From: Bifidobacterium breve
Lineage (GTDB): Bacteria; Actinomycetota; Actinomycetes; S36-B12
DNA: 6,427 nt
NCBI GenBank assembly: GCA_943328365.2
Contig: CALPZT020000098.1
Coordinates: 1-6,427, forward strand
Direction of reading: 5' to 3'
Part shown: piece after piece, positions 1 through 6,427 of the stretch
Numbering within the stretch: position 1 is the first letter of the stretch
Layout of the letters: every line of letters begins with the position of its first letter
The notes under the pieces: model-generated
Told to the model about the DNA's origin: nothing
What the model saw: the letters and a program-made list of their open reading frames with translations, nothing else
Databases searched by the model: none
Translations under genes and position numbers: made by a program

Positions 1-635
1 ACCGCATCGAGGGCGCCTCCGGGCAGCCACTTGCCGATCCAGTCGACGAAGACAGTGATGAGTGCCTCGAGGACGAGCACCCAGACCAAGGCCCCGACGA
101 CTGCGGCCACCTGGTTGCGGATAAGCGCCCCGACCGCCACTCCGAGAAATGCATAGATCGCGAACCCGAGCACGACGCCCCCGAGGATCTGCAGTGCGAC
201 TCCGCTGTCGATCGGCGCATGCTCCTTGCCGGAGAGCGTGATCGTCGCGAGGACGATGGCGGTGGCGAAGCCAATGAGCCCGATGATGGCCCCGATCACG
301 AGGAAGACCAGGCCCTTCGCGATGAGGATGCGCGAACGCTTGGGGGTGACGAGCAGGGTTGCGGTGATGGTCATGTGCCGGTACTCGCCGGTCATCGCGA
401 CGATGCCGAGGATGAGCACGAACAGCGCTGACGAGCCGGCGGCCCCGACGATGTTGTCGATGTACTCGGGGTTCATGAGGAGCTGGTCGTTGTTCTCGGC
501 ACCCATCGCACTCGGCGTGAGATAGACGAGGAGACACACGTTCAGGGCCGTGAAGAGGACGACTGCCAGCGTGAGGAAGAAGAGCACCTTCGTGGTCGTG
601 ACCTTGCGAAGCTCAGATCGCAGGAGCGGCATCAT
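1..635 (-). CDS. ABC-2 type transporter permease (partial, C-terminus off the left edge)
   Basis: Membrane subunit of an ABC exporter, presumably forming the channel energised by the ATPase encoded just upstream. I translated 211 residues before the window edge. A short basic cytoplasmic start (MMPLLRSELRKVTTTK) is followed by hydrophobic segments at about residues 17-39, 66-82, 107-133, 147-171 and 174-199. Between segments 2 and 3 lies GEYRHMTITATLLVTPKRSR, the cytoplasmic motif typical of ABC-2 permeases paired with BcrA-like ATPases. Family members usually have six segments and about 240-280 residues, so probably one helix is missing here. The start is the first of two adjacent ATG codons. 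It overlaps the ATPase stop as ATGA and follows a strong GGGAGGA ribosome site by 5 bases; the second ATG (632) is also possible. Translational coupling to the ATPase is likely. The substrate cannot be told from sequence. Confidence 0.93.
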   Translation of the reverse strand, partial: MMPLLRSELRKVTTTKVLFFLTLAVVLFTALNVCLLVYLTPSAMGAENNDQLLMNPEYIDNIVGAAGSSALFVLILGIVAMTGEYRHMTITATLLVTPKRSRILIAKGLVFLVIGAIIGLIGFATAIVLATITLSGKEHAPIDSGVALQILGGVVLGFAIYAFLGVAVGALIRNQVAAVVGALVWVLVLEALITVFVDWIGKWLPGGALDA

Positions 636-1564
636 GCGGTTCCTCCCGGGGTGCCAGTTGCAGTGAGTTCGAGGAAGAGCGACTCGAGGTCGTTCGTCTG
701 CTGGGTGAGCTCGTGGAGCTCGACCCCGGCGAGGAATGCGCGGCGGCCGATGTCTGAGGCTGTGAGCCCGGTGACGAGCAGCTCACCATCATCAGACGGC
801 TCGAGGACCGTGGGTGGCGGACCCTCGCCAGGCACCTCCAAGGCTCGAATGAGGGCATCGCGCCGAGGGGAGCGGACCCGGACCCGGACGGCCCCGTTGC
901 CGGCGAGATCAGCGAGCGAGCCGGCGCGGACGAGGGCACCCTTGCTGATGATCACGACATCGTCGACGGTCTGCTGGACCTCGGACAGCACGTGACTGGA
1001 CACGAGCACAGTCCGGCCCTCGCGGGCGAGGCCGCGCAGCAGGCCGCGCAGCCACGCGATGCCCTCCGGGTCGAGGCCATTGGCCGGCTCGTCGAGGATG
1101 AGGATGCCGGGGTCGCCGACGAGCGCTGCTGCCAGTGACAGCCGCTGCCGCATCCCGAGCGAGAAGCCGCCGGCCTTGCGCCCGGCTGCGTCCTCGAGAC
1201 CAACGAGACCGAGTACCTCGTCGACTCTCGTCTTGGGGAGGTCGAGGGCGTCGGCGATGACTCGAAGATGGCCACGCGCCGTGCGACCCGGATGGAACCC
1301 GCTCGCCTCGAGCGCGGCACCGACCACCCGGCCGGGATGATCGAGGTCTCGATAGGGCTGGCCTCCGATGCTTGCCGTGCCGTCGCTGGGGCGTACGAGC
1401 CCGAGCAGGCACCGCAGGGTGGTCGTTTTTCCGGAGCCGTTTGGGCCGAGAAAGCCGGTCACCCGGCCTGGTTCGACTGTGAACGAGAGGTCGCGCACCG
1501 CGTGCACCTTGCCGAACCTCTTCGACAGGTGATCGATGGTGAGTGTCTGGGCGATTGTGGACAT
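632..1564 (-). CDS. ABC transporter ATP-binding protein (BcrA/drug-export type)
   Basis: Cytoplasmic ATPase that powers the adjacent ABC-2 permease. With the ATG at 1564 it is 310 residues, normal for the family. All nucleotide-binding motifs are visible: Walker A GPNGSGKT (about residues 40-47), signature FSLGMRQR (about 134-141), Walker B ILILDEP (about 154-160) followed by the D-loop, and the switch histidine in SSH (residue 191). The stretch GAALEASGFHPGRTAR near residue 83 matches the Q-loop region of bacitracin/lantibiotic-type exporters, and the C-terminal QQTNDLESLFLELT is the usual tail of these proteins. The frame stays open to a GTG at 1609, but that would add 15 residues unlike the family and put the start within the control region. 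I prefer 1564 because the family-like N-terminus MSTIAQTLTIDHLSKRFG begins there. No Shine-Dalgarno sequence precedes it; a TACTGT hexamer 6 bases upstream suggests a leaderless message. Substrate unknown. Confidence 0.95.
   Translation of the reverse strand: MSTIAQTLTIDHLSKRFGKVHAVRDLSFTVEPGRVTGFLGPNGSGKTTTLRCLLGLVRPSDGTASIGGQPYRDLDHPGRVVGAALEASGFHPGRTARGHLRVIADALDLPKTRVDEVLGLVGLEDAAGRKAGGFSLGMRQRLSLAAALVGDPGILILDEPANGLDPEGIAWLRGLLRGLAREGRTVLVSSHVLSEVQQTVDDVVIISKGALVRAGSLADLAGNGAVRVRVRSPRRDALIRALEVPGEGPPPTVLEPSDDGELLVTGLTASDIGRRAFLAGVELHELTQQTNDLESLFLELTATGTPGGTA
641..647 (-). promoter_or_regulatory. Ribosome binding site of the permease gene
   Basis: On the minus strand this reads GGGAGGA, 5 bases before the ATG at 635. 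It lies inside the 3' end of the ATPase gene. It supports the ATG pair at 635/632 as the permease start and indicates that the permease is translated from the same message as the ATPase. Confidence 0.75.
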
Positions 1565-1570
1565 GCGGGC

Positions 1571-1576
1571 ACAGTA
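1571..1576 (-). promoter_or_regulatory. Putative -10 element of a leaderless promoter for the ABC operon
   Basis: The minus strand reads TACTGT, fitting TANNNT. Six bases (GCCCGC) then separate it from the ATG at 1564, so transcription would begin at the A of the start codon. This is the geometry of actinobacterial leaderless genes and agrees with the lack of a Shine-Dalgarno sequence. No good -35 hexamer is visible 17-18 bases upstream. Prediction only. Confidence 0.45.
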
Positions 1577-1601
1577 CCGGGCGGAGATGGTTTGGCGGAT
1601 T

Positions 1602-1610
1602 TTATCCACA
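1602..1610 (+). promoter_or_regulatory. Perfect DnaA-box match (TTATCCACA)
   Basis: The nonamer TTATCCACA matches the classical DnaA box consensus TTATNCACA exactly. It lies in the roughly 72-base space between the divergent ABC operon and the transpeptidase gene, where it would cover the -35 position of the putative plus-strand promoter and sit just upstream of that of the minus-strand promoter. I noticed no second box nearby, so this is not an origin. It could be a DnaA regulatory or titration site, or chance. Confidence 0.4.
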
Positions 1611-1624
1611 GGGGGTTTGCGACG

Positions 1625-1630
1625 TACAGT
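1625..1630 (+). promoter_or_regulatory. Putative -10 element of a leaderless promoter for the transpeptidase gene
   Basis: TACAGT fits TANNNT and is followed by six bases (TGCTGG) and then the GTG at 1637, so the predicted transcript would start at the G of the start codon. The 17-base-spaced -35 position reads TTATCC, a poor match to TTGACA that lies inside the DnaA-box match. Neither this GTG nor the later ATG codons has a clear Shine-Dalgarno sequence. Prediction only. Confidence 0.45.
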
Positions 1631-1636
1631 TGCTGG

Positions 1637-3022
1637 GTGCCTCGTGAACTCACTATGCGCCTGCCCTGGGCGACCTCCGCCATGCGTTCCTCGACTGCGC
1701 TCATCGCTGCCTTCGCCACGGGCCTCCTTGGGCTCTCGGTGGCGCTGTCCGCGCCGGCATCGGCCGCAAATGGAGTCCCCGACGCGCCCGTCATCACGAC
1801 AGTCACTGGCGGCATAGCGAGCGGTCAGCTCTCCGTTGCCTACACGCCCCCGGCCTCAGATGGCGGATCGCCGATCACCGGCTACGAGATCTCCCTCGAT
1901 GGCGGCACGGCCTGGTTCCCCTGCTCAGGCGCCGTCGGCACCTGCCCGCTCCTCAACCTGGTCAACGGGCGTCCGTACACCGTCACCGTTCGCGCGACGA
2001 GCGCAGCAGGTCCGGGGCAGTCGAGCGCACCGGCGTCAGGTACCCCATCGCTGCCGGCTGGGTCCGACCCGGACAAGCCGGTTGTCCTGCCGAAGCCGCG
2101 GGTGCGTGTCGGCGCGAGCTTCAATGCGGCGAGCAACAGCCTCGGCGTCGATGGCACGCGGACGAAGCTCGGGGTCGGCACCCTTCCCAAGCTCCGGTTC
2201 ACCCGCGCGATCCCCGACAAGGCAGCCGTCGAGCGCCACCTCGCGGTCACCGCAACGTCGAACGCGACGGGTGTGACGAAGTCGGTCCGCGGTGCCTGGG
2301 GATGGATGGACGACCGCAGTGTCGTGTTCCGGCCGTTCAAGTACTGGCCAGGCGACTCGACCATCACGGTGACGTCGAACCTCGACGGAGTCGTCATGGG
2401 CAAGACCGGGGCCAACTACGTCGTGGGCTCCAAGAGCCTCGGTACCGACTACGTGTTCCAGACTGCGCGGTCGCTCATCGCGCGCGTCGACGGGGCCACC
2501 CACAAGATGAAGGTCTATGTCGACGGCGAGCGGGTGAAGGTCTTTCCGATCTCGCTGGGCAAGGCCGAATGGGAAACACGCAACGGTGTCAAGGTGATCT
2601 CAACCGAAAAGGAGCCGAAGCACACCTATACGAGCGTCGCGCTTGACCTCGATCCGTCTGACGAGGAGCCGTACGAACTCAAGGACATTCCCTGGAACAC
2701 CCGTCTCACGCCGACCGGCGAATTCATGCACGCCGCTCCCTGGGCATTGAGCCGGCTGGGCCGCTGGAACGGCTCGCACGGCTGCACGAACATGCGCACC
2801 GAGGATGCCAAGTGGATCTACGACGTCACGGTGCCCGGCGACGTGGTCGTCTACACGAACACCGGGGGAGCGGCCGTTGAGCCAGGCAATGGTCCGGGCG
2901 GTCTCTGGAACATTCCCTGGTCGCAGTGGCTCGCAAAGTCCGCCCTCGTCAGCGTGACAGGCTCGGTCGATACCTCCAAGGTCACTGGGCCATCCTCGAA
3001 CCTGCCCTCAGCAACCGCGTAG
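1637..3022 (+). CDS. Secreted L,D-transpeptidase with fibronectin III, Ig-like and YkuD domains
   Basis: Extracytoplasmic enzyme that forms 3-3 cross-links between peptidoglycan stem peptides by way of an active-site cysteine. From the GTG at 1637 it has 461 residues. A signal peptide ends at SAPASA (cleavage near residue 43), with no lipobox cysteine. A fibronectin III domain follows (about 48-135; NGRPYTVTVRATSAAG, and a cysteine pair at 96 and 103), then a linker rich in Pro and Gly, an Ig-like domain of the kind found before mycobacterial Ldt catalytic domains (about 182-275), and a YkuD domain (about 279-409). The catalytic signature is complete: His365, then SHGCTN with His381, Gly382 and nucleophile Cys383. 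The C-terminal WNIPWSQW (424-431) resembles the C-terminal subdomain of mycobacterial Ldt proteins. The start is uncertain: GTG 1637 fits a leaderless promoter, while ATG 1655 (455 residues) and ATG 1682 (446) also leave an intact signal peptide. The 25-base gap to sbcD suggests co-transcription. Confidence 0.94.
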   Translation: MPRELTMRLPWATSAMRSSTALIAAFATGLLGLSVALSAPASAANGVPDAPVITTVTGGIASGQLSVAYTPPASDGGSPITGYEISLDGGTAWFPCSGAVGTCPLLNLVNGRPYTVTVRATSAAGPGQSSAPASGTPSLPAGSDPDKPVVLPKPRVRVGASFNAASNSLGVDGTRTKLGVGTLPKLRFTRAIPDKAAVERHLAVTATSNATGVTKSVRGAWGWMDDRSVVFRPFKYWPGDSTITVTSNLDGVVMGKTGANYVVGSKSLGTDYVFQTARSLIARVDGATHKMKVYVDGERVKVFPISLGKAEWETRNGVKVISTEKEPKHTYTSVALDLDPSDEEPYELKDIPWNTRLTPTGEFMHAAPWALSRLGRWNGSHGCTNMRTEDAKWIYDVTVPGDVVVYTNTGGAAVEPGNGPGGLWNIPWSQWLAKSALVSVTGSVDTSKVTGPSSNLPSATA

Positions 3023-3036
3023 CGCAGACCACGGTC

Positions 3037-3042
3037 GGGGGA
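3037..3042 (+). promoter_or_regulatory. Ribosome binding site of sbcD
   Basis: GGGGGA lies in the 25-base gap after the transpeptidase stop, 5 bases before the GTG at 3048. It decides the non-ATG start, which also gives the conserved SbcD N-terminus. I see no terminator hairpin in this gap. Confidence 0.6.
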
Positions 3043-3047
3043 TCTGC

Positions 3048-4235
3048 GTGCGACTGCTTCATACGTCCGATTGGCATCTCGGGCGATCCCTCCATTCGCT
3101 TTCTTTGCATGCTGCGCAGGAGGAGGCAGTCGGCTTCATCATTGATCTCGCGGTGGCAGAGTCGGTCGACTGCATCGTCATCGCTGGTGACGTATTCGAC
3201 CGTGCGATTCCCCCGATTGAGGCACTCCGGCTCCTGAACTGGGCAGTCGACGCACTCGCCGCGGCGGGCGTTACCGTCATCATCACCGCCGGCAATCACG
3301 ACAGCGGCGATCGTCTCGCGACCTATTCGGGCGTGCTCCGGCCGGGCGTGCATCTCGTCGGCTCCCTGGCCTCGATCGGCACGCCGGTGACGATCGAGGA
3401 CGAGTTCGGTCCGGTCCTCGTCTACCCGCTGCCCTATCTCGAGCCCGACGTCGCCAGGTTCACCCTTGGCGAGGACGGCGCACCGCTCGATCGCAGCCAC
3501 GAGGCGGTCATGCTCGCGGCTGTCGATCTGATCCGGCGTGATCGTGCATCAAGGCCCAGTCCCGCGCCGAGGGCCATCGCCGTTGGCCACGCCTTCGTCG
3601 CGAATGTCAGGCGTTCCGACGAATGGACGGATGCCGGGCTCACGACCTCGGAGAGCGAACGCGATCTCACGGTCGGGGGTGTGCAGGTGGTTCCGGCCAG
3701 CGTCTTCGAAGGGGCGGGGCTTGAGTATGTCGCCCTTGGCCATCTGCATCGCGGGCACGAGGTCTTGGGCGGCCGCCCGATCGTCCGCTACAGCGGATCC
3801 CTTCTTCGATACTCCTTCTCGGAGGCCGAGCACGACAAGCATGTGGTCATCGTCGATGTTGGCGAACCCGGTACCGGCTGCGTGATTCGGGAGGTGCCCC
3901 TCCCGCAGCCTCGCCCGATGAGCCGGCTCCGCGACTCGATCGAGGCGCTTTTGTCCGACACCTATGCGCATGCCCGCGAGCACTTCGTCGAACTCGTCGT
4001 GACCGACGACGCCCCTCCGGAGCGCATGCACGCCCGGCTCGACGCGGCCTTCGCATACGCCCTGACCAAGCGGCACGAGCCCGCGAATCGCGTGTCCCTC
4101 GAGCGTGCTCGGGGCGATGCGCGCGGGAGGCTGCCGCTTGATGTCGTGGGCGACTTCATCATGAAGGTGACGGGGCGTGAGCCCGATGAGGAGGAGCGCG
4201 CGATCCTGCTGGCGGGCTATGAGGCGTCTCGCTGA
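3048..4235 (+). CDS. sbcD: SbcD nuclease subunit (Mre11-family metallophosphoesterase)
   Basis: Nuclease subunit of the cytoplasmic SbcCD complex, which opens DNA hairpins and trims blocked or double-stranded ends in a manganese- and ATP-dependent way. It has 395 residues, a normal length. The metallophosphoesterase motifs appear in order: DWH (Asp8, His10), GDVFD (47-51), GNHD (82-85), GH at 180-181 and GHLH (231-234). These supply the expected dimetal ligands and the catalytic histidine (His84). The region from about 285 onward is the C-terminal cap domain that contributes to DNA binding and contact with SbcC. The start is a GTG giving MRLLHTSDWHLG, the typical family N-terminus, with GGGGGA upstream. 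Its TGA stop shares one base with the sbcC ATG (TGATG), so the two subunits are almost certainly translationally coupled. Confidence 0.97.
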   Translation: MRLLHTSDWHLGRSLHSLSLHAAQEEAVGFIIDLAVAESVDCIVIAGDVFDRAIPPIEALRLLNWAVDALAAAGVTVIITAGNHDSGDRLATYSGVLRPGVHLVGSLASIGTPVTIEDEFGPVLVYPLPYLEPDVARFTLGEDGAPLDRSHEAVMLAAVDLIRRDRASRPSPAPRAIAVGHAFVANVRRSDEWTDAGLTTSESERDLTVGGVQVVPASVFEGAGLEYVALGHLHRGHEVLGGRPIVRYSGSLLRYSFSEAEHDKHVVIVDVGEPGTGCVIREVPLPQPRPMSRLRDSIEALLSDTYAHAREHFVELVVTDDAPPERMHARLDAAFAYALTKRHEPANRVSLERARGDARGRLPLDVVGDFIMKVTGREPDEEERAILLAGYEASR

Positions 4236-6427
4236 TGCGCCTCGAACGCCTCCGATTCGCTGCGCTCGGGCCTTACGCAGGCGAGCATCTCATCGACTTC
4301 GAACTCCTCGGCGGCAGCGGGCTGTTCATCATCGAAGGGCCGACAGGTGGTGGCAAGTCGACCATCCTCGATGCCATGGTGTTCGCCCTCTACGGCGACG
4401 TCGCTGGCAGCGACTCCGACAAGCAACGGCTGAGGTCAGGTTTCGCTGACGCATCGGTCGAGTCCTTTGCCGAAGTCGAGTTCAGCACCGCATCCGGACG
4501 CTACCGCGTGCGCCGCACCCCGGAATTCATGAGGGCCAGGCGCAACGGCGAAGGTGAGGAGGTCCCCGCGCGATCGACGATTCAGTTCTGGCGTGCGACC
4601 GGTGAGCATGGCTGGGACCTCGTCTCGAAGGCACACCGCGAGGCCGAGCTCGAGATCCAAGCGGTCGTCGGCCTCGACAAGAGCCAGTTCCTCCAGACGG
4701 TCGTGCTGCCGCAGGGTGAATTCTCCAAGTTCCTCAAGGCGAAGAGCGCCGAACGTCAGGCGATCTTGGAGCAGGTGTTCGCGACCGGCGTGTTCGCGCG
4801 TCTCCAGGAGTGGGCAGATCTCCAGCGCAAGGCCGCCGAGCTCGAGATCAAGGCTCGAGCCGATCGGCTTCGTGACAGCGTTCAGCAGCTCGTCGGGCGG
4901 ATCGATTCGGACGATGAGGCGCTTGCCGACGCCCATGCGGCGCTCAGCGACCCGGAGGCGACGCCCGAGTCGATCGCGGCGGCGATCGCGGATGCCGTTG
5001 CAGGAGTCGCCGAGAGGCTGGCGACCGCTGAGGTCGAGGCGCAGCGCCTGGCGGCTGACGTGGGCAAGCGTGAGGAGTTGCTCGGACGCGTGCGCGGCTG
5101 GCGAGCCGCGCAGAAGTCCCTCGCCACCGCCATTGGCGCAGTCGAAGTAGCGATGCGGAGTGCCGAAAGCGCCCGCACGGTTGCTGACTCCCACATCGAC
5201 ACGATCACCGCCCTGACCGGCACTCCGGCTGATCTCATCGACCCTGCCGAGGTGATCCGTGGCATTGACGTGGCGATCGGAGCCCTCGAAGCAGTGACCC
5301 AGCAGGGCGAGGTCCGCGAGACGCTTGTCTTGGATTGCCAGGCACTCGAGCAATCGGTCAGTGAGGACGAGGCAGCGGCCGGCCGACTTGCGGATGAGCG
5401 CGATCAGGAGTTGCCGGCCCGGCTCGCTTGGTGCGCCGCCGAGCTCGATCGTGTATCCCGCTCCCTGACTGATGCGTACGCCGCAGCGGCAAGCGAGCGC
5501 GAGATTCTCATCCGCTCACGGATGGACGGGATGGCTGGCGAGCTCGCCGCCTCGCTCGTCGATGGCGACCCGTGCCCGGTCTGCGGCGCGGCAGAGCACC
5601 CCGACCCGGCCGAGATCTCGTCAAGCGCGGCCACGCCGGACGAAATCGAGGCTGCTGGGCGCCGGACGGAGTCGCTGTCCGCGGATCGACTTGCGATGAT
5701 GCCTGACGTCGCTGGCGCACGCGACCTCGTCGCGCAGGTCGGAGGCTTCGAAGGTGAGCCGGCGGCTGAGACCGGAAACCCGTCCGTCGTGCTGGCCAGG
5801 ATCCGCCTGCGGCTGAAGGAAATCGGGGAGGAACTTCCGCGGCTTCACGAGCGGTCTGCGGCCCGGCGCAAGCGGGCAGCAGAGCTCACGGAGTCGATCG
5901 CCGAGATCGACCGACAATTGATCGAGGCGGCTGCCGAATTCGACAGCGTCGACGACCGTCTGGCAGCGATGCAGGCGATCCGCGAAGACATCACCGCACT
6001 CGCAAGCGCCCGAGCCGCACTGGGCGAGGCGACCCGCGCCCAGGCTCAGGCCCAGGCAGTGCTCGATGCGCTCGACGAGCCGATCGTCGAGGACGGCTTG
6101 GAGGCCGATGGCGTACTCGAGGCCCAGTTGATCGAGGCGAGGAGCGTGGCGACGGCGGCGATTGTCTCCGCCGAGGCCGCCCGAACCCTCCTCGACGACA
6201 TCGGCAGGCTCTCGACCGGGGTTGAGAACGCCCGTAGTGAGAGGGATCGGACGAGGCAGGAGTGGGCCGCGACCATCTCGCTCGCCGAAACCCTCAATGG
6301 ACGCGGGGCAAACCAGCTTGCCCAGCCGCTGAAGGCCTATGTGCTCCAGCAGATGTTCGACGAGGTTCTCGATGCGGCGAACGCCCGGCTCTCAGGCATG
6401 CTCGAGGGTCGCTTTGCCCTCGTTGAT
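4235..6427 (+). CDS. sbcC: SbcC ATPase subunit (Rad50-like, partial, C-terminus off the right edge)
   Basis: SMC-like ATPase partner of SbcD that binds DNA ends and controls nuclease access. I translated 731 residues with no stop before the edge. The N-terminal ATPase half runs to about residue 190: the start MRLERLRFAALGPY, Walker A GPTGGGKST (35-43), and LPQGEF (158-163), whose glutamine corresponds to the Q-loop of Rad50. Then comes an Ala/Glu/Arg-rich coiled-coil arm, a zinc hook CPVC (Cys447, Cys450) within DPCPVCGAAEHP, and a second arm to about 688. Residues 689-731 (GRGANQLAQPLKAYVLQQ onward) open the C-terminal ATPase lobe. The signature motif, Walker B and D-loop would follow outside the window. 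Actinobacterial SbcC is usually near 1000 residues, so about a quarter is missing. The ATG overlaps the sbcD stop; GAGGCG 8 bases upstream may serve as ribosome site. Confidence 0.97.
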   Translation, partial: MRLERLRFAALGPYAGEHLIDFELLGGSGLFIIEGPTGGGKSTILDAMVFALYGDVAGSDSDKQRLRSGFADASVESFAEVEFSTASGRYRVRRTPEFMRARRNGEGEEVPARSTIQFWRATGEHGWDLVSKAHREAELEIQAVVGLDKSQFLQTVVLPQGEFSKFLKAKSAERQAILEQVFATGVFARLQEWADLQRKAAELEIKARADRLRDSVQQLVGRIDSDDEALADAHAALSDPEATPESIAAAIADAVAGVAERLATAEVEAQRLAADVGKREELLGRVRGWRAAQKSLATAIGAVEVAMRSAESARTVADSHIDTITALTGTPADLIDPAEVIRGIDVAIGALEAVTQQGEVRETLVLDCQALEQSVSEDEAAAGRLADERDQELPARLAWCAAELDRVSRSLTDAYAAAASEREILIRSRMDGMAGELAASLVDGDPCPVCGAAEHPDPAEISSSAATPDEIEAAGRRTESLSADRLAMMPDVAGARDLVAQVGGFEGEPAAETGNPSVVLARIRLRLKEIGEELPRLHERSAARRKRAAELTESIAEIDRQLIEAAAEFDSVDDRLAAMQAIREDITALASARAALGEATRAQAQAQAVLDALDEPIVEDGLEADGVLEAQLIEARSVATAAIVSAEAARTLLDDIGRLSTGVENARSERDRTRQEWAATISLAETLNGRGANQLAQPLKAYVLQQMFDEVLDAANARLSGMLEGRFALVD

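Noticed and set aside
219..525. Plus-strand small open frames of 70 and 99 codons
   Set aside because: They are shadows of the minus-strand permease, whose translation gives a coherent membrane protein with the ABC-2 motif.
1565..1609. Longer ATPase start at the minus-strand GTG at 1609
   Set aside because: The 15 added residues are not family-like, there is no ribosome site, and the codons would run through the promoter hexamer and DnaA-box edge.
1602..1610. Possible replication origin suggested by the DnaA box
   Set aside because: I noticed only one box, with no A/T-rich unwinding stretch and no dnaA, dnaN or gyr genes nearby.
1268..1636. Upstream extension of the transpeptidase reading frame to an ATG at 1268
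   Set aside because: The extension runs antisense through the ATPase gene and would place about 120 unrelated residues before a clear signal peptide, which must be near the N-terminus.
2982..3500. A 172-codon minus-strand open frame spanning the transpeptidase-sbcD junction
   Set aside because: It overlaps the start of sbcD, where the metal-binding motifs fix the real frame, and its product has no recognisable features.
4436..5353. A 305-codon open frame on the minus strand
   Set aside because: It lies wholly opposite sbcC, which has clear motifs. Long antisense frames are common in high-GC coding DNA, and its translation shows no domain I recognise.

Overview
The window is high-GC DNA with dense, tightly packed genes. 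The codon bias, GTG starts, the mycobacterial-type L,D-transpeptidase and the apparently leaderless promoters all point to an actinobacterium (Actinomycetota). I cannot name the family or genus from the sequence alone.

Layout: on the minus strand, bases 1-1564 hold a two-gene ABC exporter operon. An ATP-binding protein (632-1564) is followed, with a 4-base ATGA overlap, by an ABC-2-type membrane permease (1-635) whose C-terminus lies beyond the left edge. A divergent control region of about 72 bases (1565-1636) separates this operon from the plus-strand genes. It holds a TANNNT -10-like hexamer exactly 6 bases before a start codon on each strand, and a perfect TTATCCACA DnaA-box match between them. 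On the plus strand, 1637-3022 encodes a secreted L,D-transpeptidase (signal peptide, fibronectin III domain, Ig-like domain, YkuD catalytic domain). After a 25-base gap come sbcD (3048-4235) and sbcC (4235 to beyond the right edge), which overlap by one base.

Function: SbcC and SbcD form the Mre11/Rad50-type nuclease complex that processes DNA ends and hairpins. The transpeptidase makes 3-3 cross-links in peptidoglycan outside the membrane. The ABC pair probably exports or gives resistance to an unidentified, perhaps hydrophobic, compound. The close spacing suggests the transpeptidase, sbcD and sbcC may share one transcript, but no direct functional link between wall cross-linking and DNA-end repair can be read from the sequence.

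Every gene belongs to a known family and I see no convincing undescribed system. There are no RNA genes, mobile elements, CRISPR arrays or notable repeats. The points most worth a second look are the compact divergent promoter region with its DnaA box, and the gene order of transpeptidase followed by sbcDC.
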